A DNA stretch of 5,340 bases from an uncultured Actinomycetes bacterium. Its GTDB lineage: Bacteria > Actinomycetota > Thermoleophilia > Miltoncostaeales > Miltoncostaeaceae. Every line of letters starts with the position of its first letter. The stretch's first letter is position 1. The notes beneath the pieces are model-generated. The model did no database searches. It saw only the letters and a list, made by a program, of their open reading frames with translations, and had not been told where the DNA came from. Shown piece after piece: positions 1 through 5,335 of the stretch. The DNA lies in NCBI GenBank assembly GCA_903928615.1, contig CAIYRJ010000232.1, positions 1 to 5,340 of the forward strand, in the 5' to 3' direction. The translations under genes were made by a program, and so were the position numbers.

Positions 1-1
1 C

Positions 2-616
2 AGCGGAATCCGCACCGTGGCCGACCTCGCCGGGAAGCGCGTGGCCGTGCCGTCGCACGGCAACACGCAGGACCTCACCTTCCGCCTGCTGCTCGAGGAG
101 GCCGGCCTTCGCGCCAGCGACCAGGGTGGCGAGGTGGAGGTGGTGCCGGTGAAGAACGCCGCACTGCCCGAGGCGCTGAAGCAGGACGTCGTGGACGCCG
201 CCCTGGCGCCCGCGCCGTATGGCGAGCGGCTGGTGGGCGACGGGGTCGCCGTGCCCGTGCCGGCGATCGACCGGCAGATCGCGAAATGGCGGATCCCCGC
301 CACCATCCTCGTGGCCACCGAGGAGTTCGTCCGCGCCAACCCCGACGCCACCGCGGCGCTGGTGAAGGCCAATGCCGATGCCGTGGCACGTGCCCGCCGT
401 GATCGCCTTGCGGTGGCCCGCAGGTTCAACGCCCTGCTGTCGGAGTCCACGGGCAAGGAGATCGACGAGAAGGTGCTGCTGGCGTCGCTGCGCGCGATGG
501 AGCCCACCACCGAGATCGCCCCGGGCGCGATGGCCCGGATGGTGCGCGCGGCAGAGATATCGGGGTACTCCGGGGGCCCCGTCTCGCCCGCCGCGCTGGT
601 TCCGCGCCCCGGCTGA
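2..616 (+). CDS. ABC transporter substrate-binding protein, NitT/TauA (SsuA/NrtA-like) family, 5'-truncated
   Basis: This is the C-terminal part (about 204 residues) of a periplasmic-type solute-binding protein that delivers small oxyanion or organic solutes such as nitrate, sulfonates or taurine-like compounds to an ABC importer. The reading frame is open to the window edge. The GTG at position 17 is an internal Val codon: the residues before it (SGIRT) continue the family pattern 'I.T..DL.GK.VAVP', so the real start, signal peptide and first lobe are upstream. Family features are the segment GKRVAVPSHGNTQDLTFRLL, typical of the NTQD subgroup; a hinge region with DAALAPAPYGERLV; and a second-lobe segment ILVATEEFVRANPDATAALV followed by the STGKEIDEKVLLASL helix region. 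No permease or ATPase gene is in the window. The ligand cannot be told from this fragment. parA follows after 74 bases on the same strand but looks functionally unrelated. Confidence 0.85.
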   Translation, partial: SGIRTVADLAGKRVAVPSHGNTQDLTFRLLLEEAGLRASDQGGEVEVVPVKNAALPEALKQDVVDAALAPAPYGERLVGDGVAVPVPAIDRQIAKWRIPATILVATEEFVRANPDATAALVKANADAVARARRDRLAVARRFNALLSESTGKEIDEKVLLASLRAMEPTTEIAPGAMARMVRAAEISGYSGGPVSPAALVPRPG

Positions 617-624
617 CCGCCGGG
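608..624 (+). terminator. Small hairpin over the stop codon of the substrate-binding protein gene, weak terminator candidate
   Basis: CCCGGC (608-613) and GCCGGG (619-624) form a perfect 6-bp GC stem around a 5-base loop that contains the TGA stop at 614-616. No T-run follows, so it is not a classical intrinsic terminator. High-GC actinobacteria often use hairpins without a U-tract, and the position between two apparently unrelated genes fits an operon boundary. Stems of this size are also common by chance at this GC content. Confidence 0.25.
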
Positions 625-678
625 CGGGAGGAGTCGGCGCGCCTGCGTGGAAACGTGAGGCGCACCGGCACACTCCCT

Positions 679-684
679 GGAGGA
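679..684 (+). promoter_or_regulatory. Shine-Dalgarno site of parA
   Basis: GGAGGA lies 6 bases before the ATG at 691. It is the best ribosome-binding site in the window. It decides the parA start at 691 over the in-frame GTG at 655, which would add 12 residues with no homology to the ParA N-terminus. Confidence 0.8.
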
Positions 685-690
685 CTTCAG

Positions 691-1539
691 ATGGCGCGTC
701 AGGCACGCGTTCTTGCGATGGCGAACCAGAAGGGCGGGGTCGCGAAGACCACGTCCTCGCTCAGCCTTGCCGCCGCCCTCCATGAGAAGGGGCAGCGGGT
801 GCTGGTGGTCGATCTCGACCCGCAGAGCAACCTGTCGATGAGCCAGGGCATCGACGTCGAGAACCTGCGCGACGGCATGTACGACGTGCTCGTGAGAAGC
901 CTGCCCATCAAGGACATCATCCAGGTGCGCGAGATCGACATCGCGCCCGCGGGCATCGAACTCGCCGGCGCAGAACTCGCCCTCTCGAGCATGATCGGAC
1001 GCGAGCGCGCCCTGCAGCGCGCGCTCGAGCCGGTGCGCTCGCAGTACGACTACATCATCATGGACACCCCGCCGTCGCTGGGGCTGCTCACTATCAACGC
1101 GATGGTGGCCGCGCAGGGCGTGATCGTGCCGGTGCAGTGCGAGTACCTGTCGCTGCGCGGGCTCGCGCAGCTCACGCAGACCCTCGAGCAGGTGCGCGAG
1201 CACCTCAACCCCGACGTGAAGATCTTCGGGATCCTCCCGACCATGTACGACGGGCGCACCATGCACTGCCGCGAGGCCGTGGACGTGCTCATCGACAACT
1301 TCGGCGACGTGGTGTTCCGCACCCGCATCGGCAAGACCGTGCGCTTCGCCGAGGCGCCCGTGCAGGGCAAGAGCATCCTGGCCTTCGACGGCACCGGGCA
1401 GGCCGCCCGGTGGTACCGCCAACTGGGCCGCGAGGTGCTGGAGCGCGACGGCGTGTGGACCGACGACCTCGAGAGGGTGCGCCGTCCGGTGCGCGACGTG
1501 AGGCCGCAGTCCGGGCCGAACCTTAGACTGGCCTCGTGA
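691..1539 (+). CDS. parA: ParA/Soj-family partitioning ATPase
   Basis: This 282-residue protein is a P-loop ATPase of the ParA/MinD superfamily. In the family, ATP-dependent dimers bind nucleoid DNA or membrane and position chromosomes, plasmids or division proteins. Visible motifs are the deviant Walker A KGGVAKTT at residues 14-21 (signature Lys14, P-loop Lys19), switch I DLDPQSN at 41-47, and Walker B YIIMDTPP at 121-128. The Soj-type C-terminal segment VRFAEAPVQGKSI (217-229) corresponds to the conserved 'VRLSEAPSHGKP' region of chromosomal Soj. The usual Gly before the P-loop Lys is Ala18, a variant also known in other actinobacterial ParA proteins. There is no N-terminal helix-turn-helix, so this is a short, Soj-like form rather than an autoregulating plasmid ParA. 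The last 30 or so residues are Arg/Pro-rich and not conserved. No parB is present; the stop overlaps the ftsZ start. A chromosome-segregation role and an FtsZ-positioning role (as for PomZ or MipZ) are both possible. Confidence 0.95.
   Translation: MARQARVLAMANQKGGVAKTTSSLSLAAALHEKGQRVLVVDLDPQSNLSMSQGIDVENLRDGMYDVLVRSLPIKDIIQVREIDIAPAGIELAGAELALSSMIGRERALQRALEPVRSQYDYIIMDTPPSLGLLTINAMVAAQGVIVPVQCEYLSLRGLAQLTQTLEQVREHLNPDVKIFGILPTMYDGRTMHCREAVDVLIDNFGDVVFRTRIGKTVRFAEAPVQGKSILAFDGTGQAARWYRQLGREVLERDGVWTDDLERVRRPVRDVRPQSGPNLRLAS
1524..1529 (+). promoter_or_regulatory. Candidate -10 element for a leaderless ftsZ transcript
   Basis: TAGACT fits the TANNNT -10 pattern that actinobacterial leaderless transcripts use. 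It ends 6 bases before the GTG start of ftsZ at 1536, which is about where transcription would begin. The region just upstream has no Shine-Dalgarno, which also suits a leaderless mRNA. No convincing -35 is present; the nearest, GTGAGG at 1498-1503, matches TTGACA at three of six positions with a 20-base spacer. It sits inside the parA coding end, so it could equally be chance. Confidence 0.3.
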
Positions 1540-2954
1540 AGAAGCAGTCCATGCGCGAGGGTCCGCTCGCGGATCTCTTCAGGAGCACCACCCCGGGCGA
1601 GGGCGGCGCACAGGGCATGCAGTCCGAAGCGCCGGCCGAGACGCGCCAGGAGGTGCCCCTGCGCGCCGAGGGCCAGGCCGTGGTTCGCGTGGTCGGCGTC
1701 GGCGGCGGTGGCTGCAACGCGGTAGACCGCATGATCGAGGCCGGCGTGCACGGCGTCGAGTTCATCGCCATCAACACCGACCGCCAGGCGCTCGACAGCA
1801 GTCGCGCCGACGTGGTCATCCCGGTGGGCGCGGAGGTCACGCGCGGCCTTGGCACCGGCGGCGACCCCGCGCTGGGCGAGATGGCCTTCCGCGAGAGCGA
1901 GGAGCACCTGCGCCGCGTGCTGCGCGGCAGCGACCTGGTGTTCATCGCAGCGGGCGAGGGCGGCGGCACGGGCACCGGCGGTGCGCCGGTGGTGGCCAAG
2001 GTGGCCCGCGAGCTCGGCGCGCTGGCCGTTGCGGTGGTCACCCGCCCATTCGGCTTCGAGGGCAACAAGCGCGCGAACACCGCCGACCTGGGCATCACGC
2101 ACCTCGGCGAGGCCGCCGACACGGTCATCGTCATCCCGAACGACCGCCTCATGAGCGTGCTCGAGCGGGGAACCAGCGTGATCCAGGCATTCGCCGTGGC
2201 CGACGACCTGCTGCGCCAGGGCGTGCAGGGCATCAGCGACCTCATCACGCTGCCGGGCCTCATCAACGTCGACTTCGCCGACGTGCGCACCATCCTCAAG
2301 GACGCCGGCACCGCGCTGCTCGGCATCGGCTACGCCACGGGCGGCAGCCGGGCCACCGACGCCGCCACGGCCGCCATCTCGTCCGCGCTGCTGGAGACCC
2401 CCATCGACGGCGCCCGGGGCATCCTCCTTGGCATCACCGGCGGCCCGAGCATGTCGCTCATCGAGGTCACGGAGGCCGCGCAGGTGGTGGCCGACGCCGC
2501 GGACCCCGACGCCAACATCATCTTCGGCGCCACCATCGACGACCAGCTCGACGACCAGGTGTGGGTCACCGTCATCGCCGCCGGCCTGTCGGGCACGCCC
2601 GCCAAGGGAACGAGCATGGCAGGCATCGGCTCGCGCACGCCGGCCACCCGGGTGGAGCGCGGCCGCCGTCCGCGCCCCGAGAGCACCGCGGCACTCACCA
2701 GCTCGTCCGAGATCGCCGAGCCGCCGGAGGCCCCGGACCTCTCGGCCGACGTCCCGCCGGCACCGGAGCCCAAGGCACCGCCCGAGGCTCCCGCGTCGCT
2801 GTCGGCAGCACCCGAGCCCGACCTCCCCGCGGCACCCGCGCCGTCGCCGGCCGAGACCACGGCCATCACGCCGCCGCCCGAGGAGTCCACGCGGCTGTTC
2901 TCGGTGGAGGGCGACAAGGGATCCTCCGACCCGGACGGCGGATCCGCCGCCTAG
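1536..2954 (+). CDS. ftsZ: Cell division GTPase FtsZ
   Basis: This 472-residue tubulin homologue polymerises with GTP into the cytokinetic ring. The core (about 48-353) is full length. It has the phosphate-binding loop GVGGGGCNA (54-62), the segment FIAINTD (76-82), the tubulin signature GGGTGTGGAP (142-151), VVTRPFGFEG (167-176), PNDRL (201-205), and the T7 catalytic loop N244-V-D246-F-A-D249. GTP binding and hydrolysis residues are therefore intact. The usual GGGTGTGAAP has Gly149 for the first Ala. About 48 residues precede the core, more than in E. coli FtsZ, and include GPLADLFRST (9-18). Residues about 354-450 are a Pro/Ala/Glu/Ser-rich disordered linker. The end (ESTRLFSVEGDKG... GGSAA) has no recognisable DIPxFLR-type C-terminal peptide. 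GTG 1536 overlaps the parA stop as GTGA; ATG 1551, behind a weak GAAGAAG, is an alternative start giving 467 residues. The neighbours are not the usual division and cell-wall cluster. Confidence 0.96.
   Translation: MKKQSMREGPLADLFRSTTPGEGGAQGMQSEAPAETRQEVPLRAEGQAVVRVVGVGGGGCNAVDRMIEAGVHGVEFIAINTDRQALDSSRADVVIPVGAEVTRGLGTGGDPALGEMAFRESEEHLRRVLRGSDLVFIAAGEGGGTGTGGAPVVAKVARELGALAVAVVTRPFGFEGNKRANTADLGITHLGEAADTVIVIPNDRLMSVLERGTSVIQAFAVADDLLRQGVQGISDLITLPGLINVDFADVRTILKDAGTALLGIGYATGGSRATDAATAAISSALLETPIDGARGILLGITGGPSMSLIEVTEAAQVVADAADPDANIIFGATIDDQLDDQVWVTVIAAGLSGTPAKGTSMAGIGSRTPATRVERGRRPRPESTAALTSSSEIAEPPEAPDLSADVPPAPEPKAPPEAPASLSAAPEPDLPAAPAPSPAETTAITPPPEESTRLFSVEGDKGSSDPDGGSAA
2936..2949. 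repeat. 14-base perfect palindrome at the 3' end of ftsZ
   Basis: CGGCGGATCCGCCG is a perfect inverted repeat just before the ftsZ stop codon (TAG at 2952-2954). As RNA it could form a 5-bp stem with a GATC loop. It encodes part of the DGGSA tail, so Gly/Ser/Ala codon use in a GC-rich genome may explain it. Whether it affects the ftsZ to ggt junction cannot be told from the sequence. Confidence 0.4.
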
Positions 2955-2966
2955 GGGCTCGCGCCC
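2955..2966 (+). promoter_or_regulatory. Intergenic hairpin overlapping the presumed ribosome-binding site of the GGT-like gene
   Basis: GGGC (2955-2958) pairs with GCCC (2963-2966) around a TCGC loop. It fills nearly all of the 13-base gap between the ftsZ stop and the ATG at 2968. The only Shine-Dalgarno-like run, AGGGG (2953-2957), overlaps the 5' arm of the stem. Ribosomes finishing ftsZ would melt the hairpin, so this would favour coupled translation of the downstream gene. The stem is only 4 bp and could be coincidental. Confidence 0.3.
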
Positions 2967-2967
2967 G

Positions 2968-4530
2968 ATGATCACGGGCGCGGTGGCCGCGGGCAACCCG
3001 CTCTCGGCACGCGCCGGCGCACGCGCGCTGGCCGACGGCGGCACGGCGGTGGATGCCGTCATCGCCGGGGCGCTCACGGCCGCCGTGGCCGAGGCCGTGC
3101 TCACCGGCCCCGGCGCCGGTGGGTTCCTGCTGGTGCGCCCCCCGGGCGGGCCGGCGACCGTGCTCGACTTCTTCGTGGCGGTGCCCGGGCTCGGCCCCGG
3201 TGGACGCCGTCTCGACCCCGACCACCTGCATGCGTTCACCGTGCCCTTCGGCACCGCGGAGCAGGTGTTCCACATCGGGCCGGCGTCGGTGGCAGTGCCC
3301 GGAATGCTCGCGGGGCTCGATGAGGCCTCCCGGCGCTTCGGGCGCCTGCCGATGGCCGACCTCGTGCGCCCCGCCGTGCGGCTGGCGCGCGAGGGCGTGA
3401 TGGTGGGGGAGGAGGCCGCGTACCTGCACCGCATCCTCGAGGACATGCTCGGGCACACGCCGGCCTCGGCCGCCCAGTTCACCCCCGACGGCGGGCCCGC
3501 CACCCCCGGCGCCACGCTGGTGTTCGACGACCTCGCCGGCACCCTCGAGCGCTTCGGCCGCGAGGGCGCGGCGTGCATGTACGGCGGGGTGGTGGGCGAG
3601 GAGATCCTGCGCTACCTCGCGGCCACCGGGGGCCTCGTCACCCACGAGGACATGGCGGCCTACCGCGTGGTGGAGCGGGCGCCGGTGGAGGTGGCATTCC
3701 GTGATGTCACGGTGCTCACCAACCCCCCGCCGTCGAGCGGTGGCGTGCTCATCGCCGCCGCGCTGCGCGAGATGCATCGCCGCCAGGCGCCCGGGGACGA
3801 CGAGGCGTTCTATGCCGGCATGGCCCGTGCCCAGGCCGCGGCCAACGCCATGCGGGGTCCGGGGTTCCACGAGGGGCTCGGGGAGGAGGACTTCCTCGAG
3901 AGGTTCTGGGCCGCCCTGCGCGCGGCCGAGTCGGATGGCACGCCCCCGTCGCGCAAGCCCACGGGCACCACCCACGTGAGCGCCATCGACTCCGAGGGCG
4001 GCATGGCGAGCCTGTCGTCGTCGAACGGATCGGGATCCGGCGTGGTGGCCCCGGGAACGGGCGTGCTGCTCAACAACATGCTGGGGGAGAGCGACCTCAA
4101 CCCCGCGGGCTTCGGGTCGCTTCCACCCGGCGCTCGCATGACGTCCATGATGGCGCCCACCCTGCTGCTGCGCGGCGACGCGCCACTGGCGGCGGTGGGG
4201 TCGGCGGGCTCCAACCGGCTGCGCTCTGCGATCCTCATGGTCGTCGCGGGGATGGTGGACGGGGGCCTCGGCCCGGGTGAGGCGGTCGACCGCCCCCGCG
4301 TGCACCACGAGGGCGGCGGGCTGGACGTGGAGGGGGGAGTGCCCGAGGGCGCCATCTCGGCGCTCGAGGCGGCTGCATTCGACCTGCGCCTCTGGGACGA
4401 GTCGAATCTCTACTTCGGGGGCGTGTCGGCGGTGGGCATCACCGACCGGGGCCTCGAGGCGGCGGGTGACCCGCGTCGCGGCGGCGGCGCGGCAGGCGTG
4501 GACGACGAGGGAAGGGTGGTGGACCTGTGA
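2968..4530 (+). CDS. ggt: Gamma-glutamyltransferase-superfamily enzyme (GGT-like Ntn hydrolase)
   Basis: This 520-residue protein belongs to the GGT family of N-terminal-nucleophile hydrolases, whose precursor cleaves itself to expose a catalytic Thr. The expected site is PTGTTH (331-336): cleavage before Thr334 would give a large subunit of about 333 and a small one of about 187 residues. Other family features are GGTAVDAVIAGALTAAV (24-40), LTGPGAGGFLLV (45-56), ASVAVPGMLAGL (106-117), SSNGSGSG (351-358), LLNNMLGESDLNP (367-379), MAPTLLL (395-401) and GSAGSNR (411-417). By alignment with E. coli GGT from memory, several glutamate contacts differ. The FREMAPA stretch preceding Arg114 is FFVAVPG here, Asn411 becomes Ser352, Gln430 becomes Met, Asp433 becomes Glu, and Gly484 becomes Ser415. 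The protein looks like the FFVxxPG/LNNMLGE branch, whose substrate is not established to my knowledge. No signal peptide is visible at this start, unlike classical secreted GGT. The ggt symbol is given at family level only. Confidence 0.88.
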   Translation: MITGAVAAGNPLSARAGARALADGGTAVDAVIAGALTAAVAEAVLTGPGAGGFLLVRPPGGPATVLDFFVAVPGLGPGGRRLDPDHLHAFTVPFGTAEQVFHIGPASVAVPGMLAGLDEASRRFGRLPMADLVRPAVRLAREGVMVGEEAAYLHRILEDMLGHTPASAAQFTPDGGPATPGATLVFDDLAGTLERFGREGAACMYGGVVGEEILRYLAATGGLVTHEDMAAYRVVERAPVEVAFRDVTVLTNPPPSSGGVLIAAALREMHRRQAPGDDEAFYAGMARAQAAANAMRGPGFHEGLGEEDFLERFWAALRAAESDGTPPSRKPTGTTHVSAIDSEGGMASLSSSNGSGSGVVAPGTGVLLNNMLGESDLNPAGFGSLPPGARMTSMMAPTLLLRGDAPLAAVGSAGSNRLRSAILMVVAGMVDGGLGPGEAVDRPRVHHEGGGLDVEGGVPEGAISALEAAAFDLRLWDESNLYFGGVSAVGITDRGLEAAGDPRRGGGAAGVDDEGRVVDL

Positions 4531-4829
4531 GCACGCGCGAGGTGATCGTGGGGGACAGGACGTTCGAGCTGGTGGCCGAGCCACCGCGCACGTCGCTCAC
4601 CGACGACGCGCACACGCTGTGGGGCTTCAACGTGGAGGTGCGCGAGGGCGGCGCGGTGGTGGCCATCAAGACCTGCTTCGTCGGCCGCGTGACCGTGCAG
4701 GCCCGGCACCCCGAAGCGCTGCAGGGCACGGCCGAGGACATCGCCGCGGTGGTGCACCAGATGGCCTTCGACAAGATCGCGGAGGGCCTCGCCTCGGGCG
4801 AGGTGGACGACGCGCTGGTGTTCGCCTAG
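4527..4829 (+). CDS. Small conserved-looking protein of unknown function
   Basis: I do not recognise this 100-residue protein. It appears to be a compact alpha/beta domain: two beta-rich stretches (REVIVGDRTFELV, 4-16, and LWGFNVEVREGGAVVAIKTCFV, 31-52) are followed by a likely helix pair (TAEDIAAVVHQMAFDKIAEGLASG, 68-91). It has one Cys (50), no signal peptide and no membrane segment, so a cytoplasmic location is likely. The GTG start overlaps the GGT-like stop as GTGA, and AAGGGTGG (4512-4519), 7 bases upstream, can serve as a ribosome-binding site. This tight coupling, and frame and codon use matching its neighbours, argue that it is a real gene. Its role may be linked to the enzyme upstream, but that is inferred only from position. 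The stop is shared with the converging gene in a CCTAGG palindrome. Confidence 0.75.
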   Translation: MSTREVIVGDRTFELVAEPPRTSLTDDAHTLWGFNVEVREGGAVVAIKTCFVGRVTVQARHPEALQGTAEDIAAVVHQMAFDKIAEGLASGEVDDALVFA

Positions 4830-4831
4830 GC
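4824..4831. other. Palindrome holding both convergent stop codons
   Basis: GCCTAGGC is a perfect 8-base palindrome. The + strand gene ends with TAG at 4827-4829, and the - strand gene ends with TAG read from 4828 to 4826. The two coding regions therefore overlap tail to tail by 4 bases (4826-4829), and there is no room for a separate terminator between them. Confidence 0.8.
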
Positions 4832-5335
4832 CGCGGTGCGGTCCTGGGGAGTGGGGCGCATGCCGCTGATCTCCACGGCCACCGCGATGGCGTCCTGGCG
4901 CTCGTCGTCGGGCGCCTCGTCGGCGATGCGCCACGCCTCTCGCGCTGCCCAGCGCAGGCGCTCCGCCTCGTCGGGCTTTCCCTTGGCCTCGCGGGCCTGC
5001 TGCACCAGGCTCTCGAGCACGCGCGAGCGCTCCTTGCTGGTGAGCTCGCTCTGCGTGTAGCCCCCGCCCTGGCGCATCAGGATCCAGAACACGAACAGCA
5101 GCAGCGGCACCTTGATGGCGATGAACACGATGAGCGCCCCCATCGCGAGCGTCTCGGGACCGAAGGCGGCGCCCGCGAACGACACCATCACGGTGCCGAG
5201 CACCACGGCCATGGCGAGGAGCGCGACCACGGCGATGGCACGGCCGCCCTGCAGGTCGCCATCGCGGTCGTAGAAGAGGCGCACCACCCAGCTCTGCCGG
5301 GCGGCCTTCGCGCGGTCGTCGCGTGAGAAGCCCAT
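4826..5335 (-). CDS. Two-helix membrane protein of unknown function
   Basis: This 169-residue protein is not one I recognise. A basic, soluble N-terminus (1-31, with RDDRAKAARQ) precedes two hydrophobic segments. These are IAVVALLAMAVVLGTVMVSF (about 34-53) and LAMGALIVFIAIKVPLLLFV (about 63-82, continuing to FWILMRQ), joined by a short AGAAFGPE turn, so both termini probably face the cytoplasm. The rest (about 93-169) is charged and rich in Ala, Glu and Arg, with likely amphipathic helices such as SRVLESLVQQAREA (104-117) and AERLRWAAREAWRIADEA (124-141) that could be a helical-hairpin or coiled-coil region. ATG at 5335 is the first start seen, but only five bases lie before it, so the start is provisional and a longer N-terminus is possible. 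It converges on the parA-ftsZ unit and is transcribed separately. Confidence 0.78.
   Translation of the reverse strand: MGFSRDDRAKAARQSWVVRLFYDRDGDLQGGRAIAVVALLAMAVVLGTVMVSFAGAAFGPETLAMGALIVFIAIKVPLLLFVFWILMRQGGGYTQSELTSKERSRVLESLVQQAREAKGKPDEAERLRWAAREAWRIADEAPDDERQDAIAVAVEISGMRPTPQDRTAA

Noticed and set aside
649..674. Promoter-like GGAAAC (649-654) and CACACT (669-674) before parA
   Set aside because: The spacing is only 14 bases and the -10 match is weak, so it is not supported as a promoter, although some promoter for the unit may lie in this gap.
655..690. Upstream GTG start for parA adding 12 residues
   Set aside because: The ATG at 691 has a strong GGAGGA at 6-base spacing and gives the normal ParA N-terminus.
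2595..2885. Repeat array in the Pro/Ala-rich FtsZ linker (two PPEAP copies)
   Set aside because: The units are degenerate and irregular; this is a low-complexity linker rather than a true tandem repeat.
2950..2955. A second CCTAGG at the ftsZ stop, matching the one at 4825-4830
   Set aside because: Both follow from a GCC/CGC codon before TAG and a following G; two copies of a 6-base palindrome are not evidence of a functional repeat.
2428..2967. N-terminal extension of the GGT-like frame into ftsZ
   Set aside because: The frame is open, but its translation is Arg/Pro/Ser-rich and fully overlaps the 3' part of ftsZ; GGT homology begins at the ATG at 2968.
1050..3578. An 842-codon open frame on the - strand
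   Set aside because: It lies antisense to ParA, FtsZ and the GGT-like gene, which have clear family motifs. Long antisense frames are expected at this GC content because stop codons are rare, and its translation is low-complexity Arg/Ala/Gly/His sequence.
2866..4584. A 572-codon open frame on the - strand
   Set aside because: It is antisense to the well-supported GGT-like gene; its His/Arg/Gly-rich translation has no recognisable domain.
4277..5326. A 349-codon + strand frame across the small protein and the membrane-protein gene
   Set aside because: It overlaps the coupled small gene in another frame and runs antisense through a protein with clear membrane helices; its composition is Arg/Gly/His-biased.
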